From NCBI RefSeq assembly GCF_042660705.1, contig NZ_JBHSUQ010000001.1: 64,000 nt of DNA; one strand, given 5' to 3'. Both the position numbers and the translations under genes were made by a program. The notes under the pieces are model-generated. The model was not told the origin of the DNA and made no database searches. It saw nothing but the letters and a program-made list of their open reading frames with translations. This document shows positions 36,638 through 46,034 of the stretch, one piece after another (positions within the stretch are counted from its first letter, which is position 1; each line of letters opens with the position of its first letter). Origin of the DNA: Undibacterium_A arcticum (lineage in GTDB: Bacteria; Pseudomonadota; Gammaproteobacteria; Burkholderiales; Burkholderiaceae_D).

Positions 36638-38604
36638 TCACGCTTTAAGCGGTGCCGCACCGTGGCCCGCATAGCGGGGAGGAAATTGAAATGTCTGGTG
36701 TACTTCCGATGGTATTTCCATTTTCGCCTGTGATGTATATTCAGTTACGATGGTCTGTATCATTGATTCGATCATCGCTCTGTTGTTGGTTTTGCATACC
36801 GCCATGAGATTGGCGATCTGCCGGTCCAACAGATCGGGATGGATCGAGTTCTCGGTCGTGAACATGATGCGTGGATGCGCGCTGGGATAGGCCTGTTCGC
36901 CGATCAGCAATTCTTCATACAGTTTTTCGCCCGGACGCAGGCCGACGAATCGCACCTCGATGTCGCCGGTCGGGTTCTGTTTGCTCTTCTCGGTAAACCC
37001 GGACATGACGATCATGGTGCGGGCCAGGTCGACAATTTTGATCGGATCGCCCATATCGAGAACGAACACATCGCCGCCCTTGGCCATCGCTCCGGCCTGT
37101 ATCACCAGTTGTGCCGCTTCCGGAATCAGCATGAAATAACGGATCACTTCGGGATGGGTGATCGTGAGGGGGCCGCCATGTTCGATCTGCTGCTGGAATA
37201 GCGGCACGACTGAGCCGGACGAACCGAGCACGTTGCCGAAGCGAACCATGCAAAACGTAGTGCCGTTGGTTGACTTGGCGGCGGCCGCCTGAAAAATCAG
37301 CTCGGCGATGCGCTTGCTCGCGCCCATGATATTGGTGGGGCGAACTGCTTTGTCGGTTGAAATGAGTACGCAGGTTTCAATCCGGAACTTTCTGCAGCCC
37401 TGGCGACCACGCCGGCTCCAATCACATTGTTACGAATGCCCTCGACGAAATTGGATTCTACCAACGGCACATGCTTATACGCGGCGGCGTGATAGACAGT
37501 ATCGATCCGGCCTTCCTGCATGATCCGCTCCACCAGTGAGCTACTGCACACCGTGCCAAGATGCTCCTGCACATTCAGTCCGGGGAAGCGCATCTGCAGT
37601 TCCTGTTTGATGGTGTACAGCGCAAATTCGGAGTGATCGAGAAGATGCACTCGGTTCGGCGACAGGGTCATGATCTGGCGACACAATTCGCTGCCTATCG
37701 ATCCGCCCGCGCCGGTCACCAGAATATTTTTCCCGCTGACACATTTGGCGAACAAGTCGATTTGCGGAGGAACCGGGTCGCGACCCAGCAGATCTTCAAT
37801 TTTTATGTCGCGAATCGAATGATTGGAGCCCCTGTCGTCGGCTAGGTCAACCAGACTGCGCAGGATCTTGATGGTGACACCCGCCTCACGCATCTTGTGC
37901 ACGATTTTCAGCAATCGTTCCGGTGATACGGACGGGATCGCGATCACGATCGACTTGATACCCAATTTATTGACCACTGCAAGCAGACGATCGGAATGAA
38001 ATACTTTTAAACCGGCGATGGTGTGTTTGTTGAGAACGTGTTTTTCGTCAAAGAAACATACCGGTCGATATTCGTCGCTTGTGCGCATTGCCAGCGCAAG
38101 CTGTGCACCCGGTTCGCCCGCTCCATAGATCGCCACCAGGTTTTCCACCTTATGTTGCCTTCCGCCGTGATTTCGCAAGAAGGCCCGAACCATCAACCTC
38201 GATGTCACGACATAAGAAAATGCAATAAACCAGTAAATCATGAAGGCGCCATGCGGCAGCCGGTTGTAATCGAAAGTAAGCGACAGCAAATAGGCAAACA
38301 GGACCACGACTGCCAGACCGGTTCCAGTCGCGGCCAGCAAGCGATAGTCGATGAAGCGGATGACCGCGCGATACAGGCCGGACATCGTGAACGCCGAAAT
38401 CGTGACAACGGAAATCAGCACGTATGAGGTACTGCCGTAACGCATGGTTTGGTCGAAATCACCCAGTCTGAGCAGCATGGCCGCCAAGCACAGAGGCAAT
38501 GCGATCAGATCTGCCGCAAGCATCAGGGTGACCTTCACCAGTCGATTCCTGGTAATCAGCATTTCTCGGAACCGGTTGCTAATTGTTAGTGCTGGCGTTG
38601 ACAT
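36638..38604 (-). CDS. CapD/WbpM-like nucleoside-diphosphate-sugar epimerase/dehydratase (frameshifted)
   Basis: Membrane-bound short-chain dehydrogenase of about 655 residues repaired. Four N-terminal helices (about 30-130), a first Rossmann-like region (AIYGAGEPGAQLA), then the catalytic domain with ILVTGAGGSIGSELCRQ (about 293-309) and AAAYKHVPLVE. Frames change near 37382; one T added gives SGFETCVLISTDKAVRPTNIMGASKR, with the STDKA site as in WbpM/FlaA1-type 4,6-dehydratases. Makes UDP-4-keto-6-deoxy sugars, the substrate type for aminotransferase 1. First gene of the minus-strand cluster. Confidence 0.88.
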
Positions 38605-38914
38605 AAGACAGGGTTTCTCCTCAATGACTGGACCGAAGCCGAATCTACAAGAAATGACTGATGTTGCCGGCCAATAAGAATTTCAGGCCCAAGTGGTGGA
38701 TCATGTTTGATTCACTGACAATGTCGAAAACAGATGTTTCGTTTGGAGATCTGCACTGTTCGTATTCGGTTTCCCGACTTGCCTCGCGACGATTTTTGCT
38801 GCGTAATGAAGACAAGAAAGGCCAATGAAAGCAAGGTTTCCTGACACAAACTGAATGATCAAAACATTAATCAAATGCACATCGTCAATATGATTTAGTT
38901 CTCTCATATCCGGC

Positions 38915-38928
38915 TTGATAATTATCAA
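38915..38928 (-). promoter_or_regulatory. FNR/ANR-type box upstream of the capD-like gene
   Basis: TTGATAATTATCAA, perfect consensus. On the minus strand a 4-of-6 -10 hexamer (CATATT, 38892-38887) follows after exactly 22 bases, the spacing of a class II FNR-dependent promoter. The start codon lies 311 bases downstream, so the mRNA would have a long leader. Confidence 0.6.
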
Positions 38929-38949
38929 AAAACCAATTTATAAAAAGGC

Positions 38950-38998
38950 AATGCCCCTTCTATTGCTCAACACAAATCTTTTCGTCAGAAGGGGCGTT
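38950..38998 (-). terminator. Putative minus-strand terminator
   Basis: AATGCCCCTTCT and AGAAGGGGCGTT form a 12-bp stem with one G-T pair and a 25-base loop. Read on the minus strand it is followed by GCCTTTTTA. No confident gene upstream of it is known. Confidence 0.45.
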
Positions 38999-39660
38999 GT
39001 TGGTCTCCAAACCTAGCTTGATCGATTCGAAATGGAATTGGCAAATTGTTACGCATCGCCCTGATAACGCGATTGAGGTCCGACAAGCATTTGGCTTCGC
39101 GGTGGGGCGAATGTTGTATCGAGGCCGCACGGGAGGACGACATGACTAAGTCTGTGGCAGGCAGAAAATATCCGTTGCCGATCGACATGAGAAATGCCGG
39201 CACCGATACACCGGCATTGGCAGGATGGCGGGTCGGTTTCAGTGTGACGGGGGTGGAAATTCTGACGCGCGTTGATTGCGCAGTGTGTATGAAACGAGTA
39301 ATTTCACACTGCGCAGTCGGGTGCAACGAAGAAGGGGAAAGTACCGATCCCAGGCAACTGGACAGGGACGAATCGACAGATAAGAAGGAGATTAATGCAG
39401 CAACACCGGTTGTTGCATCTGGCGCTCGAATTGACCCTCGCAGCATGCTTGCTTGTATGATCCCCCCCGCTCGATTGCGTCATTGAGCCTGGTCAATAAG
39501 CGGCCCGATTCGTGTCAGTCGGCACGGCATCGCCGCTGTGCAATGGCGCCAGCGAGGCAACAATTTTTGCGGCGCCCCTGAAGCGGCCTACGGAATTTCG
39601 GCGAAGTAGTTCCCGGGGGAAAATCCTTGCACTTTCGCGCCGTTCTCATCCATTATTAAA

Positions 39661-39674
39661 TTGATAATTATCAA
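39661..39674 (+). promoter_or_regulatory. FNR/ANR-type box upstream of wza copy 2
   Basis: TTGATAATTATCAA inside a longer palindrome AATTGATAATTATCAATT, 136 bases before the ATG. A TGTAAAGT stretch with a possible -10 follows, as in copy 1. Confidence 0.6.
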
Positions 39675-39810
39675 TTGCCGGCCAGCGGAAGTTTGTAAAG
39701 TGGTGTCATTCTTTGACCAATTTTTGTCAACGGCGAATTGGCCGTGCAGCGGATACCGAACGGCGCTCGGACAAAAGGCGAAAATTGTCCAAACAGGTCA
39801 GGTAAATCCA

Positions 39811-40941
39811 ATGAAATTTTTGTCATGCATCAGTCTCAAACAGATCGGCCTGCTGGCCCTGATACCGTGGCTTGTGGCCTGTGCGTCGGGCGGCGCCGGC
39901 TTGCGTGCGGATCCCAGCGCCAGCCTCGAATCGGGGCTGCCCGCCAACGCGCCGGTGGTGAAACAGATCACGCCCGAACTGGTCCGGTCCGAGCGTGAGA
40001 AGCATGAAAAACAAACGACTCAGAACCTCAGCAATCTGGTCAGCGCGGTGACGCCGTACAAGATCGAAAGCGGCGACATCCTGTCGATCGTGGTGTGGGA
40101 CCATCCCGAACTGGCCGGCGCCGTGATGGCGACACCGGTCGCCAGCATCAACGGCGCAGAAGCGGTCGGTCCGGCCACGCCGCCGGCCGGCTTCGTGGTC
40201 GATCACGAGGGCATGGTGCAGTTTCCGTATGCAGGTGCGCTCAAGCTGGCGGGTCTGACAGAAGAGCAGGCGCGTGGCCTGCTGACCGGCAAGCTGGCGC
40301 GCTACATCAACAAGCCCAAGGTCACCTTGCGCGTGCAGGCCTATCGCAGCAAGCGCATCTATATCGATGGCGAAGTCAAGTCCCCCGGGCTGCAGGCAAT
40401 CAATGACATCCCGATGACGCTGGTAGAAGCGCTGAACCGCGCCGGCGGCCTGCTGCCCACCGCCGATCAGAGCCAGATCTTCATCAACCGGGCCGGCACC
40501 AACTACCAGATCAACCTGCTGCAGCTGGTGCAAAAAGGCATCAATCCGTCCAGCATCATGTTGATCAACGGCGACATCGTGCGCGCCGTGTCGCGCGATG
40601 AAAGCAAGGTCTTCGTTTCGGGCGAAGTCGTTGCGCCGAAAGCGTTGACCATGCACAACGGCCGTCTGACGCTCAACGAAGCACTGGGTGAAACGGGCGG
40701 CATCAATCCGGTTACCGGTGATGGGCGACAGGTGTACGTGGTACGCAAGCAGGCGTCGGAGCCGGTGGTATATCAGCTCAACGCCAGCACGCCTGGGGCT
40801 TTGGCGATGGCCGAGAGTTTCGAGCTGTACCCGAAGGACGTAGTCTACGTCGCCGCGTCGCCACTGACCAACTGGCATCGCGCGATCAGCCTGATATTCC
40901 CAAGCGCGTTGTCGTCGGTTCTTGGAGCGGCGCATCCGTAG
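39811..40941 (+). CDS. wza: Polysaccharide export outer-membrane lipoprotein (Wza-like), copy 2
   Basis: 376 residues, nearly identical to 6539-7669: same lipobox LVAC (Cys24), Poly_export region YKIESGDILSIVVWDHP and SLBB-like segments. Differences noted are PATPP for PAAPP and a C-terminus ALSSVLGAAHP. The ATG at 39811 is the only sensible start here because the codon that is GTG in copy 1 is GTA, and the frame upstream is leader DNA. Near-identity implies a recent duplication or gene conversion and that the two products are probably interchangeable. Confidence 0.93.
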   Translation: MKFLSCISLKQIGLLALIPWLVACASGGAGLRADPSASLESGLPANAPVVKQITPELVRSEREKHEKQTTQNLSNLVSAVTPYKIESGDILSIVVWDHPELAGAVMATPVASINGAEAVGPATPPAGFVVDHEGMVQFPYAGALKLAGLTEEQARGLLTGKLARYINKPKVTLRVQAYRSKRIYIDGEVKSPGLQAINDIPMTLVEALNRAGGLLPTADQSQIFINRAGTNYQINLLQLVQKGINPSSIMLINGDIVRAVSRDESKVFVSGEVVAPKALTMHNGRLTLNEALGETGGINPVTGDGRQVYVVRKQASEPVVYQLNASTPGALAMAESFELYPKDVVYVAASPLTNWHRAISLIFPSALSSVLGAAHP

Positions 40942-41145
40942 ATCGCCAGACGGCGTGATTAAACGACCTCTGTGCCGCGCATGATCACGCTACGCGAAAC
41001 TTGGACAGGTAAGTCATCTACATCAGCTGCACGCCATGATTGACCAGCCGAGCGTGCATGGGTAAATGACAGTCTTGTCGGCATCGACGTGGTGAAAATA
41101 CTCGGCAACAGTTGGGTGGAATTTAGATATGTTCAGGCAATCATC

Positions 41146-42845
41146 ATGATGAATGTAGAAAATCAGAACGCGGTAGCTCCTGTCATGCAGTACAGCATGA
41201 TGATGCATCACCCCATACAGCAACCGGCTCCACGCAGTCTGCCACCTAACAATGAAAATGAGCTGAAGACCTACGTCAATGTTTGTATGACAATCGTTGG
41301 CTGATCATGTGCATAGTGCTGGCAGTGACGTTGATCGGCGTCGCCTACGCATTCATGGCCAAGCCGGTGTATCAGGCCAGCATGATGATTCACGTCGAGG
41401 AAAACAGTCCCAATTCATCGAAAAACATTCTGGGTGAAATGGCTTCGCTGTTCGATACCAAGGCCGAAGTCACCGCCGAGATGGAGTTGCTGCATTCACG
41501 ACTCGTAATCTCGCGTGCGGTCGACAACATGCGTCTGTACATCGATGGCCACCCGAAGTACTTCCCGCTGATCGGGGGCCTGCTGGCGCGCCAGAACAAG
41601 CAACTGTCCTCGCCCGGCGTCTTCGGCATCGGCGGCTATGCGTGGGGCGCCGAAAAGATTTCGGTGCCGGTGTTCAATGTGCCGGATATGCTGCAAAACC
41701 GTGAATTTGTCATCACGGCGGCAGGCGACGGGCAGTATCTGCTGACCGAATCAACCCAAAACATCGCGCTGAAAGGCAAGGTCGGCGTCGCGCTCAATGC
41801 CGCTACCGACAACGGCAATATCGAACTGATGGTAGACCAGATGGCAGCGGCGCCCGGTGCGCAATTCAGCCTGCGCCGCGCCTCGCGCCTCGCCGCGATT
41901 GAAGAAGTACAAGCCATGATGGTCACCGAGCAAGGCAAGCTGTCGGGCATCATCAACGTCACGTTGCAAGGCCAGAATCCGCAACTGACCACCAATATCC
42001 TCAATGAAATCGGGCGCGAATACATGCGGCAAAATCTGGCGCGCAAGACCGAAGAAGCCGAAAAATCGCTGGCCTTCCTGAACACCCAGTTGCCGCAACT
42101 GAAGGCGCAGCTGGAGCAGTCCGAGGTGAAATACAATCAATTCCGCAATATGCACGGCACGATTGACCTGGGCGAGGAAGCGCGGCTCAGCCTGCAGCAA
42201 TCGGCAGCGGCCAAGACCCGGCGCATCGAGTTGCAGCAGAAACGGACCGAATTGCTCAGTCGCTTCACCGACGAGCACCCGATCGTGCAGGGGGTGAACA
42301 GCCAGCTGCGTGAAATCGACAACGAGATCCGGGAAGTGGCCGGCCATATCAAGACCCTGCCGACACTGGAGCAGGATGTGGTCCGTTTGAATCGCGACGT
42401 CAAGGTCAACACCGATCTGTACACCACATTGTCCAACACCGCGCAACAGCTGCGCCTGATTACGGTTGGCAAGGTCAGTAACGTGCGCCTGATCGACGCG
42501 CCGATGGCACCGGAGAAGCCGCTGAAACCGAACCGGCCGCTTATCGTCGCCGTGGCGGTATTGGCCGGGCTGTTTCTTGGCGTGCTATCTGCCTTCATCA
42601 AAAATCGCTCAGAAGTGGCATCGAGAATCCGGAGCATATCGAAGAGATGCTCGGCTCACGCGTGGTCTATGCCACCATCCCGCATAGCGACAAGCAGACC
42701 CAGATCATCAAACATCACGCGAAATCGAACCCGATGCAGATACTGGCCCAGGCCGCACCGCAGGATGTGGCGATCGAAAGCTTGCGCTTTTTCCGCACCG
42801 CGGTGCAGTTCGCGATGCCGAAGTTCAAAAACAATATCGTTCTGA
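41146..42845 (+). CDS. Wzz-like chain-length determinant, copy 2 (two frameshifts)
   Basis: Paralogue of 7878-9578. The first 45 residues (MMNVENQNAVAPVMQ) are diverged from copy 1, the rest nearly identical. A frame change near 41283 is repaired by one extra T in the TTT run (YVNVLYDNRWLIM), after which TM1 and the periplasmic domain follow. As in copy 1, the frame is lost just after TM2 at the same A5 run (near 42604), leaving an out-of-frame tail to 42845. With both bases restored the gene would be fused to the kinase that follows. Confidence 0.82.
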
Positions 42846-43423
42846 TTACCGGACCTACGCCGGGCCTGGGCAAGTCCTTCGTCTCGGTCAATTTTGCTGC
42901 CGTGCTGGCAGAGACCGGCAAGAAGGTATTGTTGATCGACGCCGATTTCCGTAATGGCCATCTGCATCAATCCTTCGGCCTGGAGCGGCAGGGCGGGCTG
43001 TCCGAAGCCATCACCGGCGCCAAACCGCTGGAGCAATCCATCCGTCGCAGCGTGCTGGAGAATCTGGATTTCATCCCGACCGGCCTGCTGCCGCGCAATC
43101 CGTCGAAATTCCTGCTGCATACGGATTTTGGCGCACTGCTGCAAACGGTATCGAGCCAATATGATGTGGTGCTGATCGACGCGGCACCAGTACTGGCCGT
43201 GTCCGACACCCTCGTGATCGGTGCGCACGCCGGCGCCGTGTTCATCCTGACCCGTGCCGGCCTCACGACCGAACGCGAGATCAACGAGTCGATCAAGCGT
43301 TTGAACCACGCAGGGATAGCACCGGCCGGCGTTCTGTTCAATGACCTGATTCTGCGGCCCGGCGTCTATGGTTACGGCTACGAGTATGGTAATGAAAATA
43401 TCAGCCAGCTGGAGTATTCGTAA
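42647..43423 (+). CDS. BY-type tyrosine autokinase, kinase domain, copy 2
   Basis: 258 residues, differing from copy 1 at only a few positions (e.g. Val for Ala in GSRVVYAT, GAHAGAV for GSHAGAV, LTTER for ITTER). Walker A GPTPGLGKS, Walker A' VLLIDADFR, Walker B DVVLIDAAP and the C-terminal tyrosine cluster (YGYGYEYGNE, final EYS) are all kept. Regulates polymer length and export by cycles of tyrosine phosphorylation in the known family. Confidence 0.9.
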   Translation: MLGSRVVYATIPHSDKQTQIIKHHAKSNPMQILAQAAPQDVAIESLRFFRTAVQFAMPKFKNNIVLITGPTPGLGKSFVSVNFAAVLAETGKKVLLIDADFRNGHLHQSFGLERQGGLSEAITGAKPLEQSIRRSVLENLDFIPTGLLPRNPSKFLLHTDFGALLQTVSSQYDVVLIDAAPVLAVSDTLVIGAHAGAVFILTRAGLTTEREINESIKRLNHAGIAPAGVLFNDLILRPGVYGYGYEYGNENISQLEYS

Positions 43424-43693
43424 TCGACCAACTGCATCCGACCACGTATTAGGCCGGCGGCACGGGCACGGCCATGTCCATGTATCTCGCCGATGAAATT
43501 AACCGTATAAATATAGGGAAAAGGCGCGATGCCATCGAAAAGCCAGGGAACTGAACAGCGCGCATTTCAGAATAAGAGTGCGAAGTGGCGTGGCAATTTC
43601 CGACTCGGCCGCGTTGATGCCCACCCCACATCATCTTGACCGAGGGTGCCACTCTACCTATGTCTCAGATGCCGACCTTAGCCATCACAATTT

Positions 43694-44403
43694 ATGATTT
43701 CATGGATGAAAATCACGAGCGTTGGCGGCATCACCGTCATGGCACCTGCTGCCATCGCGATCACCGTATGGCTTGTCGTCGAGCGTTCGTGGCGCGTGGC
43801 CTTGTGGTGGTGCCTGCTGTTTGCCGCCGGAATGGGCTTGGTGGTCGCGACTAAGATTGCTTTCATCGGATGGGGCATCGGAATTCGGTCGCTGGATTTC
43901 ACCGGTTTCAGCGGTCATTCGATGCGTGCCACGGCAGTTATCCCGGTGCTGTTTATCTGATCCTGCAAAAAGCCTCGCCCGTTTCCCGTGCCGCAGGGGT
44001 GGCGCTCGGCATTGTGTTTGGTGTGATTGTCGGCATCTCACGCCTGGTGTTACATGCCCATTCTGTTTCAGAGGCCATTGCAGGATGCATCTTGGGAGGC
44101 ATTGTAAGCCTCATGTTTATTTGGATTTTAGAACCCCCTCAAAAATTCGCGTTGTATCGTTCACTGATCGCATTGAGTCTGATTGCATTGCTTGCGGTTC
44201 CCTATGCAGAGCCAGCACCCACACAAAGCTGGATAACTTGCCTTGCGCTTTACCTTTCCGGGCACGATAGGCCGTTCGTTCGACATGGCTGGAAATTTGC
44301 CCCAATCGGATGGGGCTCATCAAAGGAACTGCAGGACGACTATTCTTGCCCATTCCCACGGAAAGCTAAAAGCATTGATCGCTTGCCCTTGAGCGAAGCA
44401 TGA
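43694..44403 (+). CDS. PAP2 superfamily phosphatase, copy 2 (frameshifted)
   Basis: Paralogue of 20655-21300 with the same start (MISW versus MIPW) and motifs: KIAFIGWGIGIRSLDF, FSGHSMRATA and the third motif around HAHSVSEAIAGC. The frames (43694 to about 43955 and onward to 44403) join with one T added to the TTT run near 43953 (PVLFYLILQKAS). The C-terminal 90 residues differ from copy 1. Placed just after export operon 2, whereas copy 1 lies beyond the beta-helix genes. Probable role in lipid-carrier phosphate metabolism, inferred. Confidence 0.72.
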
Positions 44404-44421
44404 TTTTTTTTGGGGGGAATA

Positions 44422-45548
44422 TGAAGTCCACGACCATAGCCGCAAGCAGCCCAAAAATATGTCCGCCCATTATTGGTTACGAGACAGGTCGATCCGTGGA
44501 GTCTGAAGAAATCAGTATTTCACTTTACGAAAATGAAGTGCCGGCTTTTGTTGAGGCAGAACTGGAGCGTCTGTACGAAAATATTTTCTCGTCACTTGAA
44601 AAATTCAGAGTGGAGGGAACGGCTACAAATGCGAGTACCTACGTGGTTCGCAAGGGCGCTGAAGTGATCACTGTTTTTCTATTCCGACGCGAAAATGGAA
44701 AGGTGGAAGTTCTCAACCAGGCGATCAAGATCGAGGAAGTCGAGGTCTGTCGATTTGCGGATGCCATTTTCAGCGCCTTCAAATCGGTCACTGTCATTAC
44801 GTTCCACGCCGTGCAAACAACTATCCGCAAGCTCCCGTTTCCTTATCAACGATTCAATTGCCTGGAAGACATTGTGTTGACTTTGCCAAATACATCACAA
44901 CAGTATCTGGCCAGCCTCGGAAAGAACATGCGCAGGAACATTAAGCGCTATATGAGCAAACTCACGCAGAGCTTTCCCTCGTTCTGTTATGAAGTCTATG
45001 AGAAGGAGGAAGCGAGTGAGCAGCACATTCGGGACATTATCAGGTTGAGCAGCGCCAGGATGGCCGTCAAGAAAAAGGTTACGCTCCACAATGAGGAAAA
45101 GACGGAACGACTCATTCGCCTCGTGAGAAGGTATGGGTTCGTTGGTGTCGTAACGATAGACGGTCGCGTCTGCGCTGGCTTGATCGGCAGTCACTGCGGG
45201 GCGAATTATGCCTCGCATGTTGTTGCCCATGCTTCAGAATACGATGACTATATGGTCGGAATGCTGTGCTACTACCTGACTATTTGCGAATGCATCGATC
45301 GAGATTTCAAAGAATTTCACTTCCTGTGGGGGCGGTCTGAATATAAATACAAATTATTGGGAGTGCAGCGGGATCTGGATCACCTCGCCGTATATCGCTC
45401 TCGCGCACAATTTCTGCTTAACGGCGATATGGTATTGAAGAACGCGTTCAAGGGTTACGGCCGACAAGCGAAGCGCTGGCTGCTCGACCCCAAGCGCACG
45501 GACAGCTTGATTGGGCGAGTCGCAATCAGGATTGCAGACAGTATGTGA
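44422..45548 (+). CDS. GNAT/FemAB-like acyltransferase (BcsL/CelD type)
   Basis: 375 residues. ATG 44422 is chosen because GGGGGG lies a few bases upstream. Central motif SLGKNMRRNIKRYMSKL (about 166-182) is typical of the GNAT_6/CelD-like family, followed by ISSARMAVKK-like and FVGVVTIDGRVCAGLIGSHC (acyl-CoA-binding region). Near the end FHFLWGRSEYKYKLLG resembles the conserved [DG]FxxGxexYK block of the family. Probably acylates the polysaccharide or a precursor; counterpart of 30613-31401 in cluster 1 in terms of role. Confidence 0.75.
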
Positions 45549-45754
45549 ATGTGGGGTGGCTCAGATTTATATCTTGGCAATGGTCGTAAGTGCTTTTGTA
45601 GCCGATGAAAAACAAACTCGGATTCAATTGGTCATAAGAAAGTGTCAAAGCAGCAATTAATCGAGTATCACGTGTAGTGCGTGAACATTTATCGAATGGG
45701 AAAATAAACATGAAATTATTTCTCCCCACTAACTGAAGTTGTCATTTTTCAATG
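45549..45754. other. Intergenic DNA after the acyltransferase
   Basis: About 200 bases, AT-rich, no gene or clear terminator other than the hairpin that opens the next leader. Confidence 0.35.
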
Positions 45755-46034
45755 AAAAAACCGCGTTCAATCGCGGTTTTTTTTTGCCCGAAACAAATTT
45801 TTTTGTTGGCAAAAATTATGATTTTCAGTCAAAACCGTCGGTGCCTTCAGAAGCAAAATCGCCGGTTTAGCTAAGCGGGATCACGTTGTTTTCAGAAAAA
45901 TAATGACGTTTTAAAAATACACCCTGGCAATTGATTATTTTCCAGCGAAAAATTTTTTTTTGGAAATAGTGGAACTAAGCAATTAGATGCTTCTCAAAAA
46001 GGTTCGCTTAAATCAATGACTTGGGAAGATTTTC
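45755..46034 (+). promoter_or_regulatory. Conserved leader of surface-protein gene E
   Basis: Fifth leader. Hairpin AAAAAACCGCG (45755-45765)/CGCGGTTTTTT (45772-45782). The GACAGGCGC block is altered (TTCAGAAGCAAAATCGCC), but AGCTAAGCGGGATCACG, GCAATTGATTATTTTCC, GGAAATAGTGGAACTAAGC and CTCAAAAAGGTTCGCTTAA are kept. ATG 46035 follows GGGAAGAT. Upstream, AACTGAAGTTGTCATTTT is shared only with the leader of gene F. Confidence 0.55.

Larger units (their letters stand above)
38605..39464. other. Long intergenic region between capD-like gene and export operon 2
   Basis: About 860 bases. The left part is the probable promoter of the capD-like gene (FNR-type box at 38915-38928). Next to it a 12-bp hairpin (38950-38961 with 38987-38998) is followed on the minus strand by GCC and five T, so it is a likely terminator insulating this promoter from minus-strand transcription. 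From 39000 to 39460 opposing frames of about 150 codons exist on both strands; neither has a recognisable family or signal, and I regard both as chance. Confidence 0.45.
39465..43423 (+). repeat. Near-identical direct repeat of export operon 1 (6172-10156)
   Basis: The upstream region, wza, wzz-like and kinase genes are repeated in the same orientation about 33 kb apart. The wza and kinase coding parts differ by few bases. The wza-wzz gap (7670-7877 versus 40942-41145) and the first 150 bases of the wzz gene differ much more, so the duplication is patchy. It is not bounded by an insertion sequence that I can see. Confidence 0.85.

Noticed and set aside
38985..39486. Opposing frames of about 150 codons on both strands
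   Set aside because: Neither has recognisable motifs, a signal or a ribosome-binding site; they overlap fully and lie in a control region.
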